Origin: Ignavibacteriales bacterium UBA1304
GTDB lineage: Bacteria; Bacteroidota; Ignavibacteria; Ignavibacteriales; Ignavibacteriaceae
Assembly (NCBI GenBank): GCA_002307295.1
Contig: DBTY01000017.1
Location: 155,495 to 219,494 of the forward strand
Reading direction: 5' to 3'
DNA length: 64,000 nucleotides
The translations under genes were made by a program, and so were the position numbers. A model generated the notes under the pieces. The model ran no database searches, was not told where the DNA came from, and saw only the letters and a program-made list of their open reading frames with translations. This document shows, one piece after another, positions 33,484 through 42,774 of the stretch (positions within the stretch are counted from its first letter, which is position 1; each line of letters starts with the position of its first letter).

Positions 33484-35115
33484 ATGATAAGCGCTAGCAA
33501 CATTAAACTTACTTTTGGCAAACGTACGCTATTCGAAGATGTGAATATAAAATTTACTCCTGGAAACTGCTATGGTATTATTGGAGCCAATGGATCTGGT
33601 AAATCAACTTTTATGAAAATACTTTCTGGCGAAATTGAGCCAAGTTCCGGAGATATAATTATTACTCCCGGCGAAAGACTTGCGACTTTAAAACAGAACC
33701 AGTTTGAATTTGACGAGTACGAAGTACTTAAAACTGTAATGATGGGGCATAAAAAACTTTATGCCGTTATGGAAGAAAAAGACGCTCTGTACGCTAAACC
33801 TGATTTTAGCGACGCGGACGGAGTAAGGATTGGCGAGCTTGAAGGAGAATTTGCCGAAATGAACGGCTGGGAAGCTGAATCTGAAGCGGCAGAACTGTTA
33901 AGCGGTCTGGGCTTAGACGACGAACAGCACACCAAACTGATGAAAGAGCTGCCGGGAAACGAAAAAGTTAAAGCGCTCCTCGCTCAGGCTTTATTCGGTA
34001 ATCCGGATATTCTTTTGCTGGATGAGCCTACAAACTATTTGGATATAATTTCAATCGGCTGGCTTGAGGACTTTTTGGATAAATTCAAAAATACAGTAAT
34101 TGTTATCTCCCACGACAGGCACTTTCTGAATCAGGTCTGCACGCATGTAGCCGATATCGACTACGGTAAAATTCAGATGTATACGGGCAATTACGATTTC
34201 TGGCTGGAAAGCAGTCAGCTTGCTTTGAAGCAGGCAAAAGATTCTAATAAAAAAATAGAAGCTAAAAGACAGGAATTACAGGATTTTATCGCCCGGTTTA
34301 GCGCAAACGCGTCTAAATCCAAACAGGCTACTTCCCGTAAAAAGCAGCTTGAAAACCTTAATATCGAAGAAATAAAACCATCGTCGCGCAGAATGCCTTA
34401 TATTGCATTCAGACCTGAAAGGGAAGCCGGCAATAATCTGCTTGAAATTAAAAATATCACAAAATCTAATGTCGAAGAGGTTCTGCTTAACGATATCAGC
34501 ATAAAAGTTGACAAAGACGATAAGATCGCCTTAGTTGGACCAAATGACTTTGCAAAATCAATTTTATTTAAAATACTTATGGATGAGGAAAAGCCGGATG
34601 TAGGCAGTTATGAATGGGGCATAACGACTTCGCAGGCTTACTTCCCAAAAGATAACGCGTCTTTTTTTGACGTTGATCTGAATCTGATCGACTGGCTGCG
34701 CCAGTATTCGAAAGAAAAAGATGAAACCTATATACGCGGTTTTCTTGGCAGAATGCTTTTTAGCGGCGAGGAATCGCTTAAAAAAGCTAACGTCCTTTCC
34801 GGGGGCGAGCGCGTGCGCTGTATGCTGGCTAAAATGATGCTTTCGGGCTCAAATGTGCTTCTGTTGGATGAACCGACTAACCACCTTGATCTGGAGTCCA
34901 TTTCTGCGCTAAACGACAGCCTTGTCGATTTTAAGGGCACTATGCTGTTTGTATCGCACGATCATCAGTTTATACACACAATTGCAAACAGAATTATAGA
35001 AATTATCCCAACGGGAATTATTGATAAGCGAATGACTTTTGACGAATACCTGCATGACGAGGAAATCAAAAGCATACACGCCTCAATTTATCACGCTAAA
35101 TCTATAGAGTTGTAA
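33484..35115 (+). CDS. ybiT: ABC-F protein of the YbiT subfamily
   Basis: A 543-residue double ABC ATPase that acts on ribosomes; YbiT's exact job is unsettled. The first Walker A is normal, GANGSGKST (residues 34-42), with Walker B DILLLDEPTNYLD. The first signature reads LPGNEK, not LSGGE, as also loosened in E. coli YbiT (APGWK). The linker RFSANASKSKQATSRKKQLE (residues 271-290) is the YbiT mark. The second Walker A is altered to GPNDFAKS (352-359), lacking the second and third glycines of GxxGxGK, while the second signature LSGGERVRCML is intact. It is monocistronic with its own terminator. Confidence 0.9.
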   Translation: MISASNIKLTFGKRTLFEDVNIKFTPGNCYGIIGANGSGKSTFMKILSGEIEPSSGDIIITPGERLATLKQNQFEFDEYEVLKTVMMGHKKLYAVMEEKDALYAKPDFSDADGVRIGELEGEFAEMNGWEAESEAAELLSGLGLDDEQHTKLMKELPGNEKVKALLAQALFGNPDILLLDEPTNYLDIISIGWLEDFLDKFKNTVIVISHDRHFLNQVCTHVADIDYGKIQMYTGNYDFWLESSQLALKQAKDSNKKIEAKRQELQDFIARFSANASKSKQATSRKKQLENLNIEEIKPSSRRMPYIAFRPEREAGNNLLEIKNITKSNVEEVLLNDISIKVDKDDKIALVGPNDFAKSILFKILMDEEKPDVGSYEWGITTSQAYFPKDNASFFDVDLNLIDWLRQYSKEKDETYIRGFLGRMLFSGEESLKKANVLSGGERVRCMLAKMMLSGSNVLLLDEPTNHLDLESISALNDSLVDFKGTMLFVSHDHQFIHTIANRIIEIIPTGIIDKRMTFDEYLHDEEIKSIHASIYHAKSIEL

Positions 35116-35140
35116 ATCTTTTTTAATATTTTCAGCAATA

Positions 35141-35174
35141 AAAAAGCCGCCCCGATTAATCGTGGCGGCTTTTC
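35141..35174 (+). terminator. Rho-independent terminator after ybiT
   Basis: Arms AAAAGCCGCC and GGCGGCTTTT flank a 12-base loop; T and TTCT follow. It is 26 bp after the stop codon. Confidence 0.88.
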
Positions 35175-35381
35175 TATTCTTAGGGGTTCAATTCAGTCCT
35201 TGTTATGATTCAAAAATTATTATTACTACGGCGTATCTTACTGTCAGCGATCTTTAATAATAATTTATTGTTTTAAGTAAAACGGTTTTGATATGAGTTT
35301 TCATTTATTCCCTGTTATATTTCAGCGCAGTTTAATATCTTCATTACTTTAATTATATTATTTTGCAAAATAACGGTAAAT

Positions 35382-37811
35382 ATGGAATACACGGGCTTGT
35401 CGACAGCCGAAGCGCTGGAACGAAAAAAAAACGGATTAAGCAATAAAGGATCTAAGTCTAAATCAAAGACTATCCCCATGATTTTTGTTGAGAATATTTT
35501 CTCGGTCTTTAATATAATCATATTGGCAATTGTAGCCGTTTTGTTTTTCTTTTATGTCCGCACAGGGGATGAGCGACTGCTTATGGATACTATAGGAGTT
35601 AGCTTAGTAAACATAGTCAATACATTCCTTGCAATATTTCAGGAAATAAGATCGCGGATAGCGCTTGATAAAGTCAGTCTGATGCTGCAAAAAAATGTTA
35701 CTGTTATAAGAAATGGAAAAGAAGAATCTATAGATTACCGCGAAGTTGTAGTGGATGATCTTATAATATTAAAACGGGGCGACCAGATTGTGGTTGACGG
35801 TAAGATACTGGACTCAAACCAGATTGAAGTAGACGAATCGGCTATAACGGGGGAATCTATACATCTTCATAAACGGAAAGACGATCAATTGTATTCGGGC
35901 TCTTTCTGCGTTTCTGGTGGCGGCATTTATGTTACAGAAAAAACTGGAGACGAATGCTACGCAAATAAAATATCCAAACACGCAAAAAAATATAAATTCA
36001 ATGTCTCGCCGCTTGAAAAGAAAATTAATCTTATAGTTAAACTTTTGTTTGTAATTGCGCTTCTATTGGTAGCAATGGAAGTTTTATTTGGCGCAGGAGA
36101 CGGACTTACAGATGTTGATTTTATACGCAAAGTTGCCGCTATAGTAATTTCTCTTATACCGCAGGGACTTGTGCTAATGGTCTCTGTTACGTTTGCAATT
36201 GGCGTTTTCAGGATCAGCAAAATTGGAGCTATAATACAAAAGCTAAACGCTATTGAAGCGTTCTCGAATATAAAACTTATATGCATGGATAAAACCGGAA
36301 CAATAACGCAAAACAATCTTGCGCTTTCGGACGTTACCTGTATTAACGATTCCATTGACGAAGCATCGATAAAAAAAATTATTGGAACGTATGCCGCTAA
36401 TTCGTCTGACGGGAATGAAACGATAGAAGTTTTAAAGACGCTCGATAAGTTTAATAATTCCGCTAAAACAGACGAGATTCCATTTAGCTCAGAATGGAAA
36501 TATAGCGCGCTTACTTTATCTATTCCGGATAGCGGCATAGATGGCGAAAGTTTTATTCTGGGAGCTTATGACATATTACTGAATAAAATAGGCGCGGATG
36601 AAAAAGAGAAATTCCAGCAAACGTTAAACGCAAAAAACTTAAACGATTTCAGAAATCTGCTGTTTGGCAAAGTAAAAAAAACGACACAATTGGATTCGCT
36701 AAAAAAAGACTTTGCTAATATAGAAATAGAACCGCTCTGCGTTATATCCATTACCGACCAGGCCAGACAGGACGCCGCTGAAACTATCAACTTATTTAAA
36801 GAGAAAGGGATTGAATTTAAAATTCTATCCGGCGACGCGCCCGGTTCAATTAATACAATCCTTAAGCAATTAGACTGGCATATAAAGCCTGATGAAATAA
36901 TTACAGGCGGCGAGTTGGACTCCATTGACGAAGGAGAGTTTTACAACGCAATAAAAAATAAAATTGTTTTTGCAAGACTTCAGCCTGAACAGAAATTGCG
37001 GGTAATAAAAGCTTTTAGGAAAGAGGGCATTTCTACTGCAATGATTGGCGACGGAGTGAACGATATCCCGGCTATTAAAGAAGCTGATATAGGCATTGCG
37101 ATGGAGGAGGGATGCAAATCCACTAGAGAAATAGCCGACATTGTTTTATTGAAGAATAAATTTTCATTACTGCCTTCTATTTTTGACGAAGGCAATAAGA
37201 TAATGAACACTACAAGCTCGGTAAGTAAATTATTCCTTACTAAGAATTTTATGGTAATATTCCTTACTTTATTTTCGCTTATCTTTTTGTGGGAGTTTCC
37301 GCTTACGCCTACGCGTATATCTTTGTTGAATATATTCGCTATTGGCGCCCCGGCTTTTATTATAGCTACTGTAAATAAAAATACTAAACGGATTAAGAAT
37401 TTCTTTAAGGAAGTAATATCATTTGTTTCTGTCTCGGCGCTTATTATTGTGTTGTTCAGTTATGCGGGAGTCTTTTTTGCGCATAAGTTTTTCCCAAACG
37501 ACGATACCGATATTCAGCTTGTGATACTTACAATAATGATTTTAACTACGTTCGCAAATTTCTATATAGTAATATCGGGCAGCGATAAAAAAGAGAAGAA
37601 AATATACTTTTCTTATATCTTAATCTTTTCGGCGTTGTACGTACTATTTACTGCTGTAGACGCGGATTTGTTATTCCTGAACTTTATGAAAGATTTTTAC
37701 GACGTTGATTATATAAACCCGGAACTGTGGACTATTATTGTCCCTGTATGTATAACAGCGGCATTTACATTGTGGCGCGCGCATAAAATCAGAGTGAAAG
37801 TAATAAACTGA
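35382..37811 (+). CDS. P-type cation-transporting ATPase (CtpE-like)
   Basis: An 809-residue inner-membrane pump. Actuator motif TGES is at residues 156-159, the ion-site motif in M4 reads SLIPQGLVLM (257-266), the phosphorylated aspartate is Asp303 in DKTGTIT, and the hinge motif GDGVNDIPAIKEADIGIAM lies near residue 556. There is no N-terminal metal-binding domain and no CPC motif, so it is not a heavy-metal P1B pump. PQGL instead of PEGL replaces a glutamate that binds calcium in many P2 pumps. Overall sequence order resembles mycobacterial CtpE; the ion is uncertain. The gene has a TTTTGCAAAATAA palindrome just upstream and no clear operon partner. Confidence 0.87.
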   Translation: MEYTGLSTAEALERKKNGLSNKGSKSKSKTIPMIFVENIFSVFNIIILAIVAVLFFFYVRTGDERLLMDTIGVSLVNIVNTFLAIFQEIRSRIALDKVSLMLQKNVTVIRNGKEESIDYREVVVDDLIILKRGDQIVVDGKILDSNQIEVDESAITGESIHLHKRKDDQLYSGSFCVSGGGIYVTEKTGDECYANKISKHAKKYKFNVSPLEKKINLIVKLLFVIALLLVAMEVLFGAGDGLTDVDFIRKVAAIVISLIPQGLVLMVSVTFAIGVFRISKIGAIIQKLNAIEAFSNIKLICMDKTGTITQNNLALSDVTCINDSIDEASIKKIIGTYAANSSDGNETIEVLKTLDKFNNSAKTDEIPFSSEWKYSALTLSIPDSGIDGESFILGAYDILLNKIGADEKEKFQQTLNAKNLNDFRNLLFGKVKKTTQLDSLKKDFANIEIEPLCVISITDQARQDAAETINLFKEKGIEFKILSGDAPGSINTILKQLDWHIKPDEIITGGELDSIDEGEFYNAIKNKIVFARLQPEQKLRVIKAFRKEGISTAMIGDGVNDIPAIKEADIGIAMEEGCKSTREIADIVLLKNKFSLLPSIFDEGNKIMNTTSSVSKLFLTKNFMVIFLTLFSLIFLWEFPLTPTRISLLNIFAIGAPAFIIATVNKNTKRIKNFFKEVISFVSVSALIIVLFSYAGVFFAHKFFPNDDTDIQLVILTIMILTTFANFYIVISGSDKKEKKIYFSYILIFSALYVLFTAVDADLLFLNFMKDFYDVDYINPELWTIIVPVCITAAFTLWRAHKIRVKVIN

Positions 37812-38002
37812 ATGTGTACGTAGTTAACAAAATACTAACGCTATATATGCAGAGTTGCATTAACTATATCTTTATGGAGGTTGTCCAATAATATCTATTT
37901 AATTAAATTAAACCTGTATTTAGAAATATTAAATAAAATCGTAGTACAACTATATATCTATTAAGTATTAACAAATTTAGTTAGCAATAAAATATAACTT
38001 TA

Positions 38003-38683
38003 ATGAGACATATTTATAAAGATAAAGTGCTTTTATTATTAGATAGTCTTCTAAAAAACGCGTTTGTATTAAAATCTCTATCTGACCAAAATAAGCCTGT
38101 TGAAATATTATGGATGGAATTTGAGAAGTTAAGTGGTAAATACGACGAACTTGACAAAACATTACCCAATTTTATAACAGAAAGTGAATTGGGTAGGGAT
38201 ATTTATTTCATTAAACTTTATTTACAAAAAGGGCAACATGAAAATTGTAAAGGAGATATCGCCAAAATTTGTGACAAAGATTTAGAACAGTATAAATTGG
38301 ACTACATTAAATTTATAGATGCGAAATTTATGGATGCAGAATTTGCGAAAAGTATTTTAAATCTTATTGATTCTAAAAATTATGATTCTGCGATACGTAA
38401 AGGGTTTTTAGTTTTAACAGAAAGATTAAGAGCTAAATTTAAAATATCTTCAGATAGAGATGGCCAAGATTTAATAAATGCTATTTTTGGGAAAAAAGGT
38501 GTCCAGTTCCTAAAGTTACAAGATGATAAAAAAAACGCATACAGAGACTTTTTCGCAGGTATATATGGTATATTTCGGAACGAATATGCTCATAGCTTGA
38601 AAATACCTGAAGATGTTGAAGCAGAATATATTTTGGATCTCATTAACCTTGCTCTGTTAAAAATTGAAGAAATAGAATACTAA
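38003..38683 (+). CDS. TIGR02391 (Ymh-like) family protein
   Basis: A 226-residue protein without signal or membrane segments. The C-terminal part (residues 126-226) has the Ymh-family pattern: AIRKGFLVLTERLRAK, GQDLINAIFG, and RDFFAGIYGIFRNEYAHS, with conserved arginine and the RNxxAH motif. Such domains are found next to restriction and abortive-infection genes, and the R-N-x-x-A-H motif recalls HEPN-like RNases. The N-terminal part is helical and not recognised. The gene stands alone in an AT-rich stretch with 190-bp and 72-bp flanks, so it looks like a single-gene defence candidate. Confidence 0.65.
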   Translation: MRHIYKDKVLLLLDSLLKNAFVLKSLSDQNKPVEILWMEFEKLSGKYDELDKTLPNFITESELGRDIYFIKLYLQKGQHENCKGDIAKICDKDLEQYKLDYIKFIDAKFMDAEFAKSILNLIDSKNYDSAIRKGFLVLTERLRAKFKISSDRDGQDLINAIFGKKGVQFLKLQDDKKNAYRDFFAGIYGIFRNEYAHSLKIPEDVEAEYILDLINLALLKIEEIEY

Positions 38684-38755
38684 ATATTATTATAAGCAAT
38701 TTATTAGTAGCCAATGCGGCTGTTTCCTGCTATATAAAAATGGGACTCGCGTACA

Positions 38756-39709
38756 ATGAATCAACGAACAAAAATTGCAATTAGATTAATTTCCACTCAT
38801 CTGCTTTTAATAATGGCGCTGATTTGCGCTTCCGCTTTTGTGAAAGGAGACGCATTTCTTTTCCTGTCAATCTCGCAAACGACTCTGCTGATATTATATT
38901 TCACCGGCTATTGGGAATTTGTTGGTCGGCGGTTTAAAAATATCTTTTGCGTTTTAATGGAAGCTCTGATCTTGTTAACTCTTGTCTGGAAATTATATTG
39001 CCAAACAAATAGCGGGCATAGCCAGTATTTATTAATTGCTCTTGTATTGCTGCAGATTCAATTGTTAAAACAATTAATTAAAATTATCTATGTAATTTAT
39101 ATGAAAGACAAATTGTCGGTAGAGATTGAGCTCCCTTTTAAGAATGGGGCTTATCTTGTTTCTGACGGCGGCAATTCTAAAATGAGCAGAATGATGAACT
39201 ACCATTATTACTCGCCTGTGCATATAAAGAATAATACAAACAACTCAATGCTGTATGCGACGGATATAGTAAAGATAAATGAGGATAGGGCGTTTAACTT
39301 TTTACCAAAACGCAACGAAGAGTATCCCATTTTTAACGAAAAAATTTATAGCCCTATGGACGGCGTAGTGGTAAAAGCAGAAAATGATATACCTGATAAT
39401 ATCCCTTTTGCGGACGAGTTTCCATACAACACCGGAAATACAGTCGTAATTAAAAAAGACGATTATTATTTTTTGTTGGGTCATATGCGGCAGGGGAGCG
39501 TAGCGGTAAAGGTTGGCGACGTAGTAAAAGCGGGCGATCTTCTTGGGCATGCAGGCAACTCCGGCTGGACGGAACGGCCTCATGTACATATGCAATTAAT
39601 GAAAAGCGATACCGACAAATACTGGCATGGAACTGGTGTCTGTATACAGTATAAAAACAAAAACTTATACAAAAACAGATTAATTAAAATATATGAGGCA
39701 AGCGTATGA
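38756..39709 (+). CDS. Membrane-anchored M23-family peptidase
   Basis: A 317-residue protein. Residues 8-115 contain four hydrophobic segments, and the rest is the M23 (LytM-like) domain. Zinc-site motifs GNTVVIK, YFLLGHMRQGSVAV and RPHVHMQLM (His-x-His) are present, and the biotinyl-like turn VGDVVKAGDLLGHAGNSG precedes it, as usual. M23 enzymes cut peptidoglycan cross-bridges; multi-pass anchoring is less common. The lipoprotein gene starts within its last codons (ATGA overlap), so the two are translated together. Confidence 0.85.
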   Translation: MNQRTKIAIRLISTHLLLIMALICASAFVKGDAFLFLSISQTTLLILYFTGYWEFVGRRFKNIFCVLMEALILLTLVWKLYCQTNSGHSQYLLIALVLLQIQLLKQLIKIIYVIYMKDKLSVEIELPFKNGAYLVSDGGNSKMSRMMNYHYYSPVHIKNNTNNSMLYATDIVKINEDRAFNFLPKRNEEYPIFNEKIYSPMDGVVVKAENDIPDNIPFADEFPYNTGNTVVIKKDDYYFLLGHMRQGSVAVKVGDVVKAGDLLGHAGNSGWTERPHVHMQLMKSDTDKYWHGTGVCIQYKNKNLYKNRLIKIYEASV

Positions 39710-40140
39710 AACGCATTAAATATTTGTCGTTTATATTTTGCGTCTTTTTATTGTCCTCTTGCGGTAACGATGCAGTTGTAGATAACAACCAAAGTTCAAA
39801 CATAGCAGGCAGGTGGGTCTGGGTGGAAAGCGTCGGCGGTTTTACCGGCCATGATGTAATGACGCCGGCGAAAACCGGCGTTACAAAATCCATAACGTTT
39901 GTAAGTGCAGCGAAGTGCATATTAACAGAGAATGGCAAAATAGTTCAGCAGGCTAATTATATTTTTGGCAAATATAGTGATTCGGATTATTTGGGCGTTT
40001 ATGGGTATTTGAATATTAATTATTCTGACACAAACCGACTCGCATCAAAATATTATGTTAACTCGCTAAGCAATGCAAAATTAGTATTATCCGATTTCGG
40101 TTGCGACGGTTATACGCATACATATATTAAGAGTTATTAA
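39706..40140 (+). CDS. Small lipoprotein, lipocalin-like
   Basis: A 144-residue protein with signal peptide MKRIKYLSFIFCVFLLSSC whose lipobox LSSC gives a lipidated cysteine at residue 19. After the cysteine, NIAGRWVWVESVGGFTGHDV is the GxW start of lipocalin-like domains. The remaining beta-rich stretch has paired cysteines. It overlaps the peptidase gene by four bases, hence coupled expression. Role unknown; a small periplasmic or outer-membrane lipoprotein. Confidence 0.75.
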   Translation: MKRIKYLSFIFCVFLLSSCGNDAVVDNNQSSNIAGRWVWVESVGGFTGHDVMTPAKTGVTKSITFVSAAKCILTENGKIVQQANYIFGKYSDSDYLGVYGYLNINYSDTNRLASKYYVNSLSNAKLVLSDFGCDGYTHTYIKSY

Positions 40141-40189
40141 AAGAAACAAACTAATTTTGCTAATTAAAGAAGTGAATATTGAACTGGTT

Positions 40190-40900
40190 ATGAAATATAA
40201 AATTACTCCGTTGAAAGCTGCAATAATCTTTATCAGTTCTCTGGCATATTTTTATTTGCTGCTGTTTACTGTTCTGCCTTTTTTAGAACATAGCTTTACG
40301 CTGAACCCGGCATTGTACTGGTTTATAACCGGATATTTTTTGTTTATTCCGTTGTTCATTTATGCCGTAAAAAAAGTCAGGGACGAGGGGAACTCCAGCG
40401 TTAAGCAAATAATGACCGCGTTAAGTATTAAGGCGTTTTCAAAAAAGGACTGGGCCTATGCAATTTGCGGTCTGGCACTTGTGTTTCTATTTACGGGATT
40501 AATTTTTAGCGGTTCGATTTTCCTGAGTAAATATATGGGCTGCAAGCCATTGAATACGCAACCCTGGTTTATGGAAGTGCATCCGTTTAAGGGAGCGGAA
40601 AGATTCCTGCTGCTTGTATGGGCTCCAATGTTTTTCTTTAATATAGTAGGCGAAGAAATTTTATGGCGCGGCTATATTCAGCAGCGGCTTGACGGCAAAT
40701 ATGCCTGGCTGATGTGTTCGCTATTATGGTCTACGTTTCATATTCCGTTTGGAGCGGATTTATTAATAACCCTTATCCCGGCTTTAATTATTATCCCTTA
40801 TGCTTATCACAAAACTCATAATACGCTTGTGGGAATTTTTATTCACGGCGTTTACAACGGCCCCATATTTGTCGCCGTTGCGTTAGGGTGGATAAGATAA
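40190..40900 (+). CDS. CPBP-family intramembrane protease (CAAX protease type)
   Basis: A 236-residue multi-pass protein. The three CPBP motifs are present: EEILWRG (EExxxR), FHIPF preceded by LLWST (FxxxH pattern STFH), and HGVYNG (HxxxN). Six or so hydrophobic segments surround them. The ATG at 40190 is chosen; the frame opens earlier with TTG and GTG codons but those add a hydrophilic stretch without a ribosome site. Substrates of bacterial members are mostly unknown. It follows the lipoprotein by 49 bp and may share its transcript. Confidence 0.85.
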   Translation: MKYKITPLKAAIIFISSLAYFYLLLFTVLPFLEHSFTLNPALYWFITGYFLFIPLFIYAVKKVRDEGNSSVKQIMTALSIKAFSKKDWAYAICGLALVFLFTGLIFSGSIFLSKYMGCKPLNTQPWFMEVHPFKGAERFLLLVWAPMFFFNIVGEEILWRGYIQQRLDGKYAWLMCSLLWSTFHIPFGADLLITLIPALIIIPYAYHKTHNTLVGIFIHGVYNGPIFVAVALGWIR

Positions 40901-41094
40901 AAAATTTAATACGAACTGCCATTCTTTAAAAGCTACTCCGGCGTTATTTCGGCCCATGCGCCAAAACCCACTTTTCTTGCTAAGCTTTTAAAATAATTTA
41001 TAACGTAATGACAAATGTACTGAATTGAGAATCGACATATGAACGGCAGCAGTCTTTTTTTTGTCGCCAATATAGCGGTAAATATTTTAAGTAA

Positions 41095-41145
41095 AACACA
41101 CTCTTAAATTTGTACAAGAAGGATTAAGCGTTTTCAGGAGTGTGT
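41095..41145. repeat. ACACACTC-ended inverted-repeat element (diverged copy)
   Basis: AACACACTCTT at the left and AGGAGTGTGT at the right are imperfect inverted copies 30 bp apart. It has the same plan as the elements at 16984 and 48930, with CCCC replaced by CTC. It lies in the 297 bp between the convergent CPBP and dioxygenase genes, which otherwise hold nothing recognisable. Confidence 0.55.
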
Positions 41146-41197
41146 AACTATAAGTAAACTAATTGATTTTGCAGGTCTTTACACAATTCTCCATTAC

Positions 41198-42088
41198 TTA
41201 TTGTTTATCAACTTTAAGCGACGTCATTGAAAGCGAACCGCCGACTAATTTATCGTTAAAAAAACTGATCTTTTCATTTTCTCCTTTTAACCCTAAAATA
41301 TAAAGCAAAGGCAAATAATGTTCGGCAGAGGGAATGGCGTAATCAAACGCGCGCCCCTGCGCAGTATAATTTATTAGTTTCGGATAATCGTTAGCCAATA
41401 TAAGTTTCTTCATCGTTTCATTGGCTTCAATAGCCCAGTCAAAACCGTAGCCTATTTCGTTTAGTCTGCCCCAATCGAGTCTTCCAAGATTGTGCACAAT
41501 ATTGCCGCTCCCAATTATTAAAACTCCTTTATTGCGGAGCGCGGAAAGCTCTTTGGCTAAACTGTAATGGCTCTTGGGGGACTGATAGTAATCTAAACTC
41601 ATTTGAATTATTGGCGTGTCAGCTTTAGGATACATATGCTTTAGTATGCTCCAGCATCCATGGTCTAAACCCCATTTCTGGTCTAAATCAATTTGGGGCT
41701 TTTCTCCTAAATTTTTAACATCCTGCGCCAATTCAGGACTTCCGGGCGCCGGATATTGCACGTCGAACAGCTCTTGCGGAAATCCGCCAAAATCGTGAAT
41801 AGTAGGAGGATTTTGCATTGCAGTAACAAAAGTCCCTTTGGTTTCCCAATGTGCGGATATGCATAAAATGGCCTTAGGTTTAGGGAGTTCCGTCCCGATT
41901 TTCTTCCACTCATTTGAAAACTCATTTTCTTCAATAGCGTTCATCGGGCTGCCATGCCCTATAAACAATACGGGCATTGGCCCGGCGCTGTTAAAAGAAT
42001 CCGTCAGTTTATTTAATTTATTCAGTTCCATCATAGTTCCCGTTAGCGGCATTAAAGCCAAAGATTTTAAGAAAATTCTTCTTTTCAT
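41198..42088 (-). CDS. 4,5-DOPA extradiol dioxygenase-like protein (LigB/DodA family)
   Basis: The family opens catechol rings at extradiol positions; the bacterial YgiD/DodA members do so with L-DOPA. Metal ligands are His45 in FIGHGSP, His80 in ISAHWE, and the later SAEHYLPLLYILG histidine. The conserved HDFGGFPQELFDVQYPAPGSPELA stretch is present. Residues 1-20, MKRRIFLKSLALMPLTGTMM, look like a signal peptide, a feature absent in most cytosolic members; it lacks the full twin-arginine consensus but has RR in place. It is last of four same-strand genes downstream of an AraC regulator. Confidence 0.85.
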   Translation of the reverse strand: MKRRIFLKSLALMPLTGTMMELNKLNKLTDSFNSAGPMPVLFIGHGSPMNAIEENEFSNEWKKIGTELPKPKAILCISAHWETKGTFVTAMQNPPTIHDFGGFPQELFDVQYPAPGSPELAQDVKNLGEKPQIDLDQKWGLDHGCWSILKHMYPKADTPIIQMSLDYYQSPKSHYSLAKELSALRNKGVLIIGSGNIVHNLGRLDWGRLNEIGYGFDWAIEANETMKKLILANDYPKLINYTAQGRAFDYAIPSAEHYLPLLYILGLKGENEKISFFNDKLVGGSLSMTSLKVDKQ

Positions 42089-42111
42089 TTGTTAACTCAT
42101 AATACTCAGAA

Positions 42112-42145
42112 CATTGTCATTCCCGCTTTGGCAAGAATGACAATG
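42112..42145. repeat. TGTCATTC palindrome (short copy of the 14644 element)
   Basis: CATTGTCATTC and GAATGACAATG are perfect 11-bp inverted arms with a 12-base loop. It is located between YceI and the dioxygenase and could cut the transcript between them. Confidence 0.75.
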
Positions 42146-42192
42146 TATTCAGGATGTTATTGCGTAACCCGAGTAAAATATCATGTTATAAA

Positions 42193-42729
42193 TCAGACCT
42201 GTTTAACAAATTGCACTTCTGCGCTGATTTTAACTTCATCGCTGACTAATACTCCGCCCGTCTCAAGAGCGGCGTTCCAGTTTAAGCCCCAGTCCTTTCT
42301 GTTAAGCTTGCCATTTAACGAGAACCCGGCTTTTTCGTTTCCCCAGGGGTCTTTATTAATTCCGCCAAGTTCAACGTCAAGAACAACTTCTTTTGTTATT
42401 CCTTTCATTGTAAGAGCGCCGGTTAATTTGTAATTTTCGTCGTCTTTTTTTTCTAACGAAGTTCCTTTAAAGTTAAGTTCTTTAAATTTATCTACGTCAA
42501 AAAAGTCGGCGCTTTTTAAGTGCGCGTCGCGTTCTTCGTTATTTGTAAAAACAGACGAAGATTCGATTTTAAGGCTGACTGACGCATTAGTAAAATCGTT
42601 TCCATCAGAATTAAGTTCGCCTTCAAAAGTTCTGAATTCGCCCTTTACGTTAGTAATCATAAGATGTTTTACTTTGAATAAAATCTCGCTGTGCGTAGGG
42701 TCAATTACCCATTTTGTGTTTGCTGACAT
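42193..42729 (-). CDS. YceI-family lipid-binding protein
   Basis: A 178-residue lipocalin-like beta-barrel which binds polyisoprenoid-type lipids. Family pattern: WVIDPTHSEILFKVKHLMI at the start, then EGELNSDG, VSLKIESSSVFTNNEERDAHLKSADFFDVDKFKEL and LTMKGITKEVVLDVE. No signal peptide is present, so it is cytoplasmic, the form seen in many Bacteroidota. It is 45 bp from the SnoaL-like gene and probably co-transcribed. Confidence 0.92.
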   Translation of the reverse strand: MSANTKWVIDPTHSEILFKVKHLMITNVKGEFRTFEGELNSDGNDFTNASVSLKIESSSVFTNNEERDAHLKSADFFDVDKFKELNFKGTSLEKKDDENYKLTGALTMKGITKEVVLDVELGGINKDPWGNEKAGFSLNGKLNRKDWGLNWNAALETGGVLVSDEVKISAEVQFVKQV

Positions 42730-42774
42730 TGTAGTATCTCCTGTTTAATATTATTAATTAATTTTATTATTGAG

